Counted from the first letter of the stretch, positions 43,347 to 55,231 are shown. The stretch is DNA of 64,000 nt from Adiantum capillus-veneris (GCA_014529385.2 CM043942.1:112188141-112252140); one strand, 5' to 3'. Notes: a model not told the origin generated them from the sequence alone. Numbers and translations: made by a program.

Positions 43347-45574
43347 TTGCCGTTTTTCTTAGGAGTGATAACAACGGGAGAGACCCACTCTGAATTCTCC
43401 ACTGGATAAATGAAACCTGCTGCTAGAAGCTTTCTTACCTCCTTGAGTAGAGCCTGCTCCTTAATGACTCCTAGCCTTCGTAGCTTTTGAGCCTTAGGTG
43501 TGGCCTCTGGCTTCAACTCAATCTTGTGCTGAACAACATCTACTCCACGCACATCGGTGTAGTCTTTAGCAAAAAGCCTAGGAAACTTCCTTAGCACACA
43601 TTTGAACTCCTCTCTTTCATCCTTTGTAAGTGTTGTTGATAGCATACCTTCCAGCATCCCTTCATCTTGAACACCTTCGTTCTCTTGAGGACCTACCTCC
43701 TCCAAGCCTTGACAAGAGGTCTCTTGGTTGCTTGGCTTAAACCTTACCCCCATGACTTCAATGGAAGACTCCTCTTCAGTAATGCTGCCGCTACTTTCTT
43801 CTTCTGAAGTGCTATCGGTCCAACCTTCTTCCGTCTCACTTTGAGATGATTCTTCATGGAGATCCTCTTGGCGTTGCTCCTTCATGTCAAAGACAACCTT
43901 CTTGTGATTTTCATTCCTGCAAATTAACTTTCCACTCTCCCAATCCTGCAAAGCTCGCATTTTCATTAGCCATGGTCTTCCTAGGATAAATGGGTAACCA
44001 TTTCCCTTGGTAGACATGACATAGAAATCCACTGCCTTCTTAATGCCAAAGGCCTCCACAAAAACATTTTTACAAATGCCTACACACCTAGCCTTACTAT
44101 TGTTTGCCATTTTTACTTTGATTTCAGGTGTCTCATGGATGTGCATGCCTAGTCTTTGCATGAGCCCTTCTGTCATAATGCAAATTTGTGCACCCCCATC
44201 CACTAGACCTTTCCTAACCAATCTTCCTTTTATGTAACAATCTAGCACAGGTGTAATATCCTCGTTCATTTCAGCATGTGAACTTTTTACAACAGGAAAA
44301 CTCTCTTTTGCCTTTCTCCTAGTGCTAACTGCCTTTGTTAAATCCCTCCTAACTTGTGGGCATAATGCAAGAAACTGAGGCCATGAGATATCAGGACCCT
44401 TACCTCGCATGTCTTCCAACAGGTTGTATGGAGCCATACCATGTCCAAGAGGGAAGTCTTGGAGATTGATACTACATCGAGTCCTCTTAGCTTCCTTGGT
44501 CTGCTTTGCCTTCTTGCCTTGTCCATGGTCACTCTGTGATGGGACACCCTCTTTCTCTTTACCTTTTCCTCGGCCATGCTTAATGCCATTTGCTTCCATG
44601 TCAACCTCATTTGAGTTTGTCACCTCTACCACATGCACATTTGGATCTGGCAAAGGTGGAACTCCTTCTAACCCTTGTGGAGGTGGTCTTGGTCCATTTG
44701 GTCTTTGTAGAAGCCTTGGTTGTTGACCAGTTCCTTCACCTGCATTCATCACTGGGTAATTCAAGTTAGGTCTCCCTGGCTCCCCACGGGGCCAAGGACA
44801 ATTATACATCCCATGTCCAGACTCTCCGCAATTCCAACATTGCAAGACTCTCCTAGGTCGTGGATCTCGCTCTTCAGACTTCTTTGCTTGTCCCTTTGGA
44901 CCTACAGCTTGTGCAAGGTGAATTGACAGGCTGCTTAAAGATTCGTTTAACTTCTCAATCACTTCAGCCGTTACCTCAGGAAGCTCCCTAGATGTTGATG
45001 CTTGTGACTTACCTTTGGGTCTAAGACCTTCTATTGGAACCTCTCTCCTTAAGCACTTGAGTTTCCTATACTTCTCAGCAGCCCTAGTTTTCGCTGCATC
45101 AAAAGTAGCAGGTGCACCCGCCTCAACTTTTACCTTAAGGTCAGGAAAGAGTCCGGCTATGAACCTCTCCTTCTTTAAAAATTCTGCACCATCACCAGGG
45201 TTAGCAACATTTCGTATCCATAGAGCCCAAAGACGTAGAAACTCTTGCTTGTACAAGTAGTAGTCATCTAAGTCTTTTTGCTTATGAGAAACAATGTCTT
45301 GCCATAATTTTTGAGTGTTTTGGGGATCAAAGAAGTATTTCTTGAAACGATTCAAAACTTCTGTGTAATTCCCCTTAACTTCCTCAGGCAAAGAGTCAAA
45401 CCAAGTGCTAGCATCTTTCCTAAGGACCACCTCAAATATTTCTACACGTTCTTGATCAGTTATTATCCTCTTGATACGGCAAGACATCTTGAAATTCGCT
45501 AAAAATAATTCTGCATCCTCTCCAGGCTCTCCAAAGAAAAGAGGATACCCAGACATTTGGCGTTGGCTTTCCAT
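43262..45574 (-). CDS. gag and protease of the inner Gypsy element
   Basis: A 770-codon open frame beginning MESQRQMSGYPLFFGEPGED. Domains: capsid-like gag (about residues 10-175, with WFDSLPEEVKGNYTEVLNRF); a CCHC zinc knuckle CWNCGESGHGMYNC (about residue 245); a basic linker; and a retropepsin (about 445-560) with LVDGGAQICIM and FILGRPWL, where the active-site triplet is DGG in place of the usual DTG/DSG. After that the start of RT follows (VVQHKIELKPEATPKAQKLR, SPVVITPKKNGKWRC) until a shift of frame. Gag forms the particle and the protease cleaves the polyprotein. This is the longest undamaged frame of the element. Confidence 0.88.
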   Translation of the reverse strand: MESQRQMSGYPLFFGEPGEDAELFLANFKMSCRIKRIITDQERVEIFEVVLRKDASTWFDSLPEEVKGNYTEVLNRFKKYFFDPQNTQKLWQDIVSHKQKDLDDYYLYKQEFLRLWALWIRNVANPGDGAEFLKKERFIAGLFPDLKVKVEAGAPATFDAAKTRAAEKYRKLKCLRREVPIEGLRPKGKSQASTSRELPEVTAEVIEKLNESLSSLSIHLAQAVGPKGQAKKSEERDPRPRRVLQCWNCGESGHGMYNCPWPRGEPGRPNLNYPVMNAGEGTGQQPRLLQRPNGPRPPPQGLEGVPPLPDPNVHVVEVTNSNEVDMEANGIKHGRGKGKEKEGVPSQSDHGQGKKAKQTKEAKRTRCSINLQDFPLGHGMAPYNLLEDMRGKGPDISWPQFLALCPQVRRDLTKAVSTRRKAKESFPVVKSSHAEMNEDITPVLDCYIKGRLVRKGLVDGGAQICIMTEGLMQRLGMHIHETPEIKVKMANNSKARCVGICKNVFVEAFGIKKAVDFYVMSTKGNGYPFILGRPWLMKMRALQDWESGKLICRNENHKKVVFDMKEQRQEDLHEESSQSETEEGWTDSTSEEESSGSITEEESSIEVMGVRFKPSNQETSCQGLEEVGPQENEGVQDEGMLEGMLSTTLTKDEREEFKCVLRKFPRLFAKDYTDVRGVDVVQHKIELKPEATPKAQKLRRLGVIKEQALLKEVRKLLAAGFIYPVENSEWVSPVVITPKKNGKWRCVWIIVHLMRQQKEITFPSHFRMRY

Positions 45575-46163
45575 TGAATTGATTTCAAAGGGACACCCGT
45601 TTTTGTTTTTCTTTCTTAAAAAGATTTACACAATAATGTTTTCTAGCTTGCAATCTATTCTACAACAAAATAAAGATATTCACATCAAACGACCTATGAT
45701 AATCAATAAGAGGTAGGATGACAGGGTTTGGTGATGCGAGAATTTCTCCTACTCTTTGGGCACCAAACATGAACACCATAAGTTGTTGAAAATGGATTTT
45801 CCTACTAATTGCAATGTTTATTCTAATGTGTGGAGTGAAATGGAAGGGGAAAACCTCTATTCCTGGGCCATTATCCATGGTCTATGCATGACCTAATGCT
45901 TAAAACAAAACAAAAATATAGACGTCCAAACTAAGGTCGTACCTAATGAGAGGCAAAATAAAAGGATTTACTGAAACGTTTATCTCGGCCAACCTAAGAG
46001 GACTTAAAATTCTACGAATGACACGTTGAAATTGCAACTTAGTACTAACAATTATGTGTACCTTTTGCCTTGCAATGGGAATGGAGGGATCATACAAATT
46101 TTCGTGATTCATTCAAACTACTTGACTATGCTAAAGGTTGATTCTACACAAAAATACACAAGA
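45575..46163. other. Leader of the inner Gypsy element
   Basis: This is the untranslated region between primer site and gag. Two related ~120-bp segments (45670-45870 and 45905-46110) share A.TATTCA.ATCAAACGACC / ATAGACGTCCAAACTAAGG and TTTGCCTTGCAATGG-like sequence, so a short internal duplication is likely. No gene is recognised. Confidence 0.5.
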
Positions 46164-46184
46164 CGTTCCTCAGTGGGGGCACCA
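46164..46184 (-). other. Primer-binding site of the inner Gypsy element
   Basis: On the minus strand this is TGGTGCCCCCACTGAGGAAC, identical over 18 bases to the site beside the outer element's 5' LTR. It marks the end of the 5' LTR at about 46188. Confidence 0.65.
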
Positions 46185-46187
46185 ATT

Positions 46188-46444
46188 TGAAGCGGTCCGG
46201 GGCGGGCAACAAGAAGAGCAACCTCTAGACACCCTTCAAGGCTCCCGTGCTGCTCAATAAGGCTGGGGCACAACACAACACAAACCAAAACAACAAACCC
46301 ACAGCCAAATCCCAACTACACAAGGGGCACCACCTAGTTTAAGAGCGAACTAGGACGCAAAAGAGGAGAATCGTTAGAGCAACCCACAAACAAGCAAGGG
46401 ATTTACACTAACCCTAACACCAATGGAACACTCTCACACACTAA

Positions 46445-46519
<75 letters not shown>

Positions 46520-48886
46520 GTGCTCGGGCTGCTTTGAAACGTATCGGCAATGATCAAGCAAACACAATTATATATTTAAGAAAGAGAGAGAAAGGGGGAG
46601 GGGGTGCTTGTTGCATTAATGCCTTCTTACAAATCTGTCATGACAAATCAAAGTGAGATTAGTATTTGTTCAACATAGCTTGCGTAAATTTCACCACAAC
46701 ACATCACAAGAAAAGCCACCCCAATCACTGTCTTAAAGCCAGGGGAGTCCTCTCCACCCTGTCGCCCTCTTACAATATGTGGGATTTATGGCTAGATTGA
46801 TGACAACACCAGAGACAAGCTATCAAGAACTTAACAAAAAACACCAAGACACCTACGCATCATTGTTGTCCATTACTTCACGTTGGAAGGGAGACAAAGT
46901 ATCCAAGCTTAGTCCAAATCCACCCTCCTTGATTCAGCAAATGTTGGGCTTCCACTAGTAGGAGAAATGATAGATTTCCTACTCTCAATTGAATGATCAC
47001 TCTCTCTCTTACAATCGCATAGAGTTCCCTTGCTAATCCCCTATTACAACATATGCACATGCATAAGACAATGAGCTTCCACTCAAGAGCTCCTTCTAGA
47101 GAGGTTGAGCTTGGTTTCTCAAGCTATAGCATAGTGCTCTTGCTTATGGCTCCCCCCTGTTGTGCTAGCTACACCCTCCTTTTATAGCAATTTTGAAGGC
47201 TAGGGTTACTCCTCTAACCATGGTTGGGTTAGATTTTCAGCAAATTATCTAATTTCTTTTGCTTGGAATTATCAAGAAGTTGGTGGGGAAAGAGAGAGGA
47301 GAGAAATGGAGGTGATAGGACTTTTCATGGTGAGTTAGTGTTAGTAGAGTTAGTATTAATTTACAAATGGAATTGGATATTTACAATGGGAGTATCCATG
47401 TAGGATACAAATAAGGAAAAAAAACTCTTAAGAGGTAAGAAAAGGTGGATTTCTTACAAGGTTGATGCTCCAAGTGTCTTGAGTAGGGCCAATTTTAACG
47501 CTTGTTGACGGTCCACTAGCTTTGACGGTACATTTTTCTCCACTCTTGACCTTCCTTGAGAGACAAGGTAATTGAAGCTGAGTAATCAACCACCATGATG
47601 CTGTCTTTTAAGAGGCTGAATTTTGTGGTTTTTTTATAGATATGGGTAATTTGGAGGAGGAAAAATGAGACTAGGTGGTCAATTTTGGAATGGAATTGTG
47701 TGTGGGAGGTATGAGTTCACCATGGTTTCTCTTATTCTTCAAGGTTGAGGAGAAGGTGAGTAGGGTGCAGAGAGGAGTGGTGAGAGAGGTGGGGATGGTG
47801 AGTGGAGAAGTGTGTGTGAAAGAGGAAAATGATAAAGTGGAAGAGAGAGTGTGGCTGCATAGCATGGGAAAACTGGGGTCCACTAATAAAATCATAGCTC
47901 ACAGCTCGTAGCTCAAAAAAATATGAAAAAATTTGAGGCAAAAGTTCAGCCCATGAGCTACAACTTTTGTTTGTATCACCGTTTCAACTTCGGAGAGCAA
48001 GTGAACTTTAAAAATTCAGCAAAACCGACTGTTTTTTTCCACTGCACAAAGTCCTTGTGGGGTCCTTCTTTGGGTGATTCTTTTGAATACCTCCAAGAGT
48101 GGGCCCTCCATAGTGCATGTATGCATGCCACCTACCCTTGACCTTATTTGGTAGGTCTATAATTGAAGATATTGTTGAGATCATGATATAAGTGAATAGT
48201 ACAACTAAGAAAATCAAATATTGAGGGGTCTAAAAACTATGTACATGTCAAATATAAATAATATAAGTGGAAAAAATATAAAGGGGTCAAAAGAAATCTC
48301 TCTCATTATGAGGCTACCATAAAAAGATAAATATTTTTGGTGTTCTAATTTTTTAGAAAAAAACAAAATAGATGTAGGAAGGGAAAAATCACAATAGTGA
48401 AAAAATATACACATAAATAAAACTAGTTTTTTTGGATTTTTGTTGGGGTGGAGTTACACCAAATATAAGAGAAGCTTACATGAAAATATTTCTATATGGA
48501 ATAAAGAGTATGAAAAATGGTAAGAAAAATTGTGGTAATGGTGAGGCAATGTACAGAGCATAAATAACACACACCTAGGTAGAAATATTTAAATAAATAC
48601 CAAAATAATTATGAAAAAATCTTTTATTTAGGCCCTATATACAAAGAAATATTTACATACGCATGGGCCATAATATACTTATATTTTTTATTTTTTTGGC
48701 TCAATTAGCCCAATGCCTAGCTAATTGAGGGTTTTTTATTTCAGTAAGGAGATATGGGAAAAGTCCTCTAACTCACACGCACCTATATACAGTGAAATGG
48801 TAGGGATAGCCATAGCGTTTGGGTGAATTTGGTAGGGTGAGGTAACTCACTCTGGCAATTACAAAGAGCCGAAAAAACGGCTATCA
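46188..48886 (-). repeat. 5' LTR of the inner Gypsy element
   Basis: The LTR is about 2.7 kb if it ends at the primer site. It contains a pure GA microsatellite of about 30 units (46449-46508). The left 0.9 kb has no partner in the other LTR. If instead the LTR ended at 47112, no primer site would follow it, so I prefer the longer version. Confidence 0.6.
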
Positions 48887-48889
48887 CTA

Positions 48890-49893
48890 CGAAAAACCAT
48901 TTTGGCATTTGATGTGTTTGAAAAGTGGGGGATGATGCAATAGGCCCGTTACCTACCACAAGCACAATTAAAAACTATATTTTGACTGCAGTGGACTATC
49001 TCTCTAGATGGGCAGAGGCTGTAGCAGTAAAATAGATCGCTGCAAAGGATGTGGCAAAATGTGTGTACGATGAAATATGTTGCAAGTTTGGGGTGCAACT
49101 AGAGGTACTTTGGGATAAGGGGCCCGGATTTAGAGCTAAATTTCTAGAATTTTTATGCGCTAGGATGAAGATTAAGCACCATCATACCACTCCTTATTAC
49201 CCGCAATGTAATGGCTTAAACGAAAGATTCAATGGTGAGTTGGTACAGATTCTTTCGAAAGTGACAGAGCACCAAGGAAAGAATTGGGATTTGGAATTGC
49301 CTAGTGTATTATGGTCTTACTGTGCTTCGGTGACGATAGGTACAAGGTTTACTCCATTTCACTTGGTGTATGGAAACGAAGCACTATTGCCTGTGGAGGT
49401 AGATTTGCCTGCAGTCAAGATGTTAGAGAAGTTGCTTGGGCCGCCCAGTGATGCATTCAAAGAAAGGCACTTACAATTACAAGAGGTTTAGCTGGATAGG
49501 ATGAGTGCATTGGAACATTATGGGCAGATTCAAGATAAGGCTATGGCAAAGATAAATGAAAAGGTCAAAAGTAAGGCTATCAAGAAACATGACTTGTTTT
49601 TGCGCTACAACAATAAGCTAGACAACACCTTCCAAAATAAGTTTCAAATTAAGTGGGAAGGCCCTTTCAAGGTAGTGGAGTGTTTTCCAAATGGTACATA
49701 TCAACTGGCTAACCTGGATGGGATTCTACATCAGTCAAGGGTAAATGGATTGTGTCTTAAATTATATCATGCCAGTTTAATGATGGTGGAGCAAGATGAG
49801 TTGTCTGCAGAACAAGTAAGGTCTGGGAGGGATGAGGAGATCTGTGATGCGACGAGTCTCATATCTCTTTTTGCTGCTGCTGATCATGAATGA
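48890..49893 (+). pseudogene. Integrase of the outer Gypsy element, 3' part of pol
   Basis: After a short stretch with a one-base frame shift (EKWG ... AIGPLP) the frame gives ILTAVDYLSRWAEAVAV, stops at TAG 49033-49035, and continues to 49491 with LWDKGPGF (second Asp), HHHTTPYYPQCNGLNERFNG (Glu) and FHLVYGNEALLPVEVDLPA. After one TAG (49489-49491) the same frame runs from 49492 through the C-terminal region (RYNNKLDNTFQNKFQIKWEG, PFKVVECFPNGTYQLANLDG) to 49893. It is related to, but clearly different from, the inner element's integrase, and much closer to the third copy at 60.7 kb. Confidence 0.85.
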
Positions 49894-49921
49894 TCTAGCA
49901 GGCTAGGGGATGAGCAAATTA

Positions 49922-50996
49922 TGATAGGAGTTTTTTGGAGCAAGGGATTGCTTATATATATACACACATGCATGGTGCACCAAATAAAGAATTGCCCATT
50001 TTTTAGAGCCAGGTGGTTACGTGGGGTCCACATGTGTACAGGTAGGAAAGCATGTAGATAGTGCATCGATTTTCATCGTCACCAGTACCAGTGTGTTTTT
50101 TCTATAATAATGAGGAGTTGGTAGCGTGTAAAACTTCTCAAGGAAGCTATCCGCGGGCCAACGACATGAGGTAAGCAGGTGCGTCAGATGGCATCTAGTG
50201 GCACCAGGAGGTCGAATGGGGTCAATACTTGCACGTAGATACGTACAGACACGACATGGGTGTTTTCTTGTGATAATTATGCAGAAAGGTCTTCATGAGG
50301 ACCATATTTTGGTGCCACTTCACGTGGTGGCAGGATGAATTATTGAAAAAGGCTAAGTGCTAGGTGTGCAGAGGATGCAAAAAGGTTACAACTATGCACT
50401 GCGAGGTCAGTTTTTGGCATGTTCGGGGTCCATTTGAGGTCAACTAAAAGGCCAAGGGTGCCCAAGTAATAAAGCTAAATGTGGGAACTGAAAAAATAGA
50501 GAGAATACCAGAAAAAGAGTGGAGAGAGGAGGAGGAACAGCCGCAACGGTGTTTTTGCTCATTTTGGAGCCTGTTTTGGCCGTAAACTGCTCATCCGGAT
50601 TTGAGCACTTTGACATTGTAGACTGGGGTTTTGGGCCGTTTTGGAAGCCATGGCACTGTCCATTTTGCCAAATTCCTCACTACTTTTTTGCTATTTTGGA
50701 TGTGTAAGTTTCTCCTATGAGCGAAGCTTCTTCTCCAATTTGTGATTATATCTGTCATATTTTACCCATATTGTGTGAGCTGTTTGCCCCATTGGTGGTG
50801 GCCCAAGCTCAATTTTATCTAAAAATAAAAAATTCTCCTCTTTTGAGCTGAGTTTTTTTTTTGTGTGTGCATGTGTGTGTGTGTGTGTGTGTGTGTCTCT
50901 GTGTGGAGTGGGTAAGTGGGTAGTCTCTCTCCTCTCACTCCAGAGGTGTGTTCCCTGTCTCGGTCAGGCGGGTTGTATAAGCCGAGTGGTGCCCCA

Positions 50997-51041
<45 letters not shown>

Positions 51042-51098
51042 ATCCAAATAGTGTGTGTCGGATCATTAGAGACATTCTGTGTGTTTCCATCCCGCTCA
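49922..51098 (+). repeat. 3' LTR of the outer Gypsy element
   Basis: About 1177 bp, matching 34840-35993 with small indels, including different lengths of the GT microsatellites (50863-50896, 50999-51040). The repeats differ from the 5' LTR more than those of the inner element do, which fits an older insertion. Confidence 0.85.
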
Positions 51099-51677
51099 CA
51101 ACGCTAGTGTCACTCCATCCAAAATTTGCATGCATGTTGAGAAGAACGAGGAGTGCCTTCAATCTAGACACACGTGCTCAACCACAAAATGGTGTATCGG
51201 CTTCACTTTTCATGTCATCATGGATAAGACTTTCTGAATCCATGATCGTCTCAATCATTTCATTGATCTCAGGCTCAAACATAGCCTCATTGGGAATTTG
51301 CTCTGCATGATCACCCTCCGAATTGTTAGAGGCTGCATCTTGTTCCTCATGTATGATGCTTGAGTAAAGCGCCTGGGACCATGTCTATTGGGTTGCACGA
51401 TTGCTGCATGTTGGCCAACATCAGAGTACGATGAGTTGTAATTGGCAACAAATCGATCTATAATAGATGGTTCAAACTCACAAAATTTGTGAACGTGCTG
51501 CAAAGAAATGTGTCTTGTCCGTTGCACAACATGTTTGCATTGATTACAAGGACATAAGATCCTTGTTGAAAGATAGGCGTTTCGGCTGGACGGCCCCACA
51601 TTGTCGTCACTACTCATAATGAATTTAAAAACCATATAACCTGGACATAAATTTAATCTTCTATTGGCATCCTCCAT
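51099..51677 (-). pseudogene. First exon of the CACTA copy 2 main transposase
   Basis: Minus-strand counterpart of 11315-11847: MSSDDNVGPSSRNAYLSTRI, then LCPCNQCKHVVQRTRHISLQ and FCEFEPSIIDRFVANYNSS. The zinc-binding CPCNQC motif is kept. A frame change near 51345 and stops break the C-terminal half. The start Met aligns with the start chosen for copy 1. Its 3' continuation is at 34838, across the 16-kb Gypsy insertion. Confidence 0.85.
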
Positions 51678-52418
<741 letters not shown>

Positions 52419-52432
52419 GGGATTTCATTAAC

Positions 52433-52780
52433 GTGATCACAAATACGTGATCACATTAATAACATGCAGCGATCACATTTCAAAGTACGTCATCATGTTA
52501 AATATTCACTTGACTTTCCCTTAACCTATAGAAATTGTCCACTTTGGTAAGCCCACTATGATTTTTTCATTTCTTGGTGAGATTCGTTCAGTGTTCTTAT
52601 AGTTTCCTAGTGGGCCTGTCAGGAAAAATACATACCTCAACGGGGTCTTGGTGGCTTACCACATTACCACTTATCGGCTTCTTTGTGATCACGTTAATTG
52701 TGATTATGTGAATGTGACAATAAACATTGTGATCACAAGAAATTTTACATGATCACATGTATATTAAATCCTTGTCTCTC
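52433..52780. repeat. GTGATCAC-rich segment with inverted ends
   Basis: GTGATCAC or one-base variants occur at about 52435, 52448, 52470, 52686, 52727 and 52751. ATTAACGTGATCACAAATA on the left is partly mirrored by TGTGATCACGTTAAT on the right. This looks like a small palindrome-rich MITE; no protein. Confidence 0.45.
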
Positions 52781-52826
52781 TCTCTATCTCTCTCTCTCTC
52801 TCTCCCACACACACACACACACACAC

Positions 52827-53425
52827 ATGTATACCTATACAGCAGTTTGATTATATAAATAGAACAGAAAAACATATTTTTTTCCTTTTATACAAGGATC
52901 TTTATTTACCTTATTTAGTATTCCTAAGTTGAAAACCTAAATTATCGTACAAGTCGGTGTGTTTTTGTAGAAAAAAATGGGGGGTAACCCTCCTACTTCT
53001 AATACCTCATGGGTACCCACCCCTTAGGAGATTATGTAAAATATCATGGCTTTCATTACCATAAACTTCACTCCCGTTATCTCTATCTGTCCCCCTTGAC
53101 TATACTACAACACGAAATAGTCTATGCCAACTCCTACACTTTCTCTCTCTCCCTCTCAACTCTCTGTATGTAAAAAGGAGTGGTCATAGAGGTGGCTTGG
53201 GAAACCGTAGCCACTGAGTAATCCATCGCGGGGCATCTTCTCACCTTGAGCAAACGAGAATCTCTATATAAGGTGAGGGTGCTTTGGCCCCCCACTTAGT
53301 CTGTGGGTGTTTCTCTCTTTGTGTGTGTATTTCAAATCAAGGAGTGAGTGCTTTAACATTGTGCAGCTGTGGATGTCGTTGAACTACAATCATTGGTTGG
53401 TATTCTCTTCTCACATGTACCTTCA
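52827..53425 (+). repeat. Upstream pLTR of the Penelope-like element
   Basis: Direct partner of 55232-55832 at an offset of about 2407 bp. Similarity ends abruptly after GTACCTTCA/GTACCTTGA at the right. Confidence 0.85.
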
Positions 53426-53449
53426 ATGGATGTCTAGAGTAAAAAGCTC

Positions 53450-54830
53450 TTGGATCACACCACAACTAGCTGCGATGTTCAAAAACTTTCACATAACTGG
53501 TTTATTGTAGGACTTGATAGAAGCTCCAATTGTCCCACTCTTATATGCAAAAAATTGGCTTGGAATGGAGCTCACTCTAGGATTCTTGGAAGGAATTCAC
53601 ACCGCTTAATACTTCCCCCTATGAAGTCGCCTATAATATTTCAAAACATCTAGAAAGTGTAGGGTATTTTATTCAAATAGCAAACTTCTTGTACTTTTTC
53701 CCACTTATAAGTTACACAAGCATAAGTTTAGATGGATATCTGATGCCTTGAATAGTATTTTTTCTAGCATTACCAAGATATTACCCTTTGCGTTGACCTC
53801 ATTCTTTCAAATTTTGAAAATATATGTGCCTCTAAACAGACAGTCTGCTCTAACTTTCTTAAAATTCACTATAACCCATTCTGGTTGGTAAAAAATGCCA
53901 CTCAGGTTACTCTTAACCTCCCTAAATAAATTTTTCATCTCTTCATAGTTGATGTTACTCAGTGCTATAAGAATATACCTTTGGAAGGTGAATTAGGACT
54001 GAAAGACGTTCTATGTCAGATGATTAAGCTAGCCTTCAAGAATGCTAGGATTAATGGTTTCTTCTACATATTGCTCTCCAAAAAACCTAAATGGATTAAA
54101 AAATCACAATCTTCTCATCCCCTTCACTTTGATGATATAAAAATATTTAAAAATATATATTGGGTACTTGATGTCTGTACCATTCTCTTCGGAGGACAGT
54201 GCTTTAATCAAAGCCAGAGCATTTCCATGGGATTTTCTTGCTCACCTGTAATGTGTAATCTATACTTAGCCTTCTTTTGGTTTCTCAAAACCATGAGTGA
54301 CAAAGTAATTATCATAAACTTTCACTTTTTAATCATACTTACATATATATGGATGACTTATTAAGCCTCAACAATAAATTATTCTCTGATGATATTAATC
54401 ATGTTTATCCCAATTGCTTAAAAAACAAACCAACCTTTAAACATGGGTTTACTTCACCAACTGGATTTTTGGGCCACTTCTGTCCAGTTCCTTAACTTTT
54501 CAATTGGGCTACATAACCCTTATGCATGAGACTATGATCAGAAGTTCTCTTGGAAAAGAGACCTTTTAGATATCCCACCTATTGAATTCTTAAAAATAAC
54601 AGTCTCTGTCCACATAAAGTTGCTCGTAGTACGTGTATCAGCCTCCTATACCTTATAGTATACTCCTCTTTCAACTACTTCTTGGCTTGGGAAGATATTA
54701 AGATTCTTATACATAAATTTTGCATTAGTGGATTCAAAAGGAAGGACATAATTATCAAATCATACAATCCCTTTCTTGGCTTGGCTTATATCTCAACCAC
54801 ATTAACCTCATTTATTTGATTAGGTAGTAG
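53450..54830 (+). pseudogene. Reverse transcriptase of the Penelope-like element
   Basis: Motifs appear in order across frames: WFIVGLDRSSNCPTLICKK (near 53480), YKLHKHKFRWISDALNSIFS (53710; equivalent of the family's PK.HK...RPI), VDVTQCYKNIPLEGELGL (motif A, 53948), CFNQSQSISMGFSCSPVMCN then LYLAFF (motif B, 54200-54285), YMDDLLSLNNKLFSDDINHV then YP (motif C with the catalytic DD at 54346-54357, one base out of frame with motif B), and a thumb-like region (54500-54800, FLAWEDIKILIHKFCISGFK). The MG...SPxxxNLY motif separates it from LINE RTs, which have QG..LSP. At least four stops or frameshifts kill it. Confidence 0.7.
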
Positions 54831-54886
54831 GCCCATTCACAATGGGCCTACTATCGACCCATTGTGTATGGCGCTTGGGGTAGGTC

Positions 54887-54941
<55 letters not shown>

Positions 54942-55188
54942 TACCTATACCTTATAGTATACTCCTCTTCCAACTACTTCTTGGCTTGGGAAGATATTAA
55001 GATTCTTATACATAAATTTTGCATTAGTGGATTCAAAAGGAAGGACATAATTATCAAATCATACAATCCCTTTCTTGGCTTGGCTTATATCTCAACCACA
55101 TTAACCTCATTTATCTGATTAGGTAGTAGGCCCATTCACAATGGGCCTACTATCGACCCATTGTGTATGGCGCTTGGGGTAGGGAAAG

Positions 55189-55190
<2 letters not shown>
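54651..55190. repeat. 299-bp tandem duplication with CA microsatellite, end of the Penelope-like element
   Basis: CCTTATAGTATACTCCTCTT...GCGCTTGGGGTAGG occurs at 54651-54885 and 54950-55185 (period 299 bp). Each copy ends with the perfect palindrome GTAGGCCCATTCACAATGGGCCTAC and is followed by a CA run. This marks the element's 3' end twice. Confidence 0.85.
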
Positions 55191-55220
<30 letters not shown>

Positions 55221-55231
55221 TGCACACACAC

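Larger units (their letters stand above)
38491..48886 (-). mobile_element. Inner Gypsy element of the double-RNase-H (Tat/Athila-like) type
   Basis: On the minus strand the order is 5' LTR, primer site, gag, protease, RT, RNase H, a second RNase H, integrase, 3' LTR. LTR sequence at 38491-40266 repeats 47112-48886 almost base for base. A purine-rich AGGGGGAGGAC precedes the 3' LTR (40270-40285 region). The right edge GGCTATCA (48886) is a normal terminus. The left edge lacks about 0.9 kb of LTR if the 5' LTR extends to the primer site at 46184, and no target duplication matches (GAAAT versus CTACG). The interior is less decayed than the outer element, as expected for the younger insertion. 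Confidence 0.88.
34840..51098 (+). mobile_element. Outer Gypsy-type LTR retrotransposon, inserted in CACTA copy 2
   Basis: LTRs at 34840-35993 and 49922-51098 share both ends (TGAGGA/TGATAGGA ... CATCCCGCTCA) and many landmarks (GCATGGTGCA.CAAATAAAG, TTTTGGAGCCTGTTTT, compound GT repeats). The orientation is plus: primer site at 36002, gag at 37049-38403, integrase at 48890-49893, and a purine-rich AGGCTAGGGGATGAG before the 3' LTR. The flanks AGGCT (34834-34838) and ACGCT (51101-51105) look like a 5-bp target duplication with one change. Protease, RT and RNase H are absent, and a second Gypsy element sits where they should be. Confidence 0.88.

Noticed and set aside
46423-46656. Arg/Glu-rich 77-codon frame
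   Set aside because: It is the GA microsatellite in the inner Gypsy LTR.
47112-48886. Inner Gypsy LTR taken as ending at 47112 with TGG...TCA ends
   Set aside because: No primer site follows 47112 on the minus strand, whereas a site shared with the outer element lies at 46164-46184; I keep it as the less likely alternative.
52827-53425. Hammerhead ribozyme in the pLTR
   Set aside because: I looked for CUGANGA and GAAA in the right order. GGGAAACCG and CACTGAGTAATC occur near each other, but the core CTGANGA is not matched and the order is wrong.
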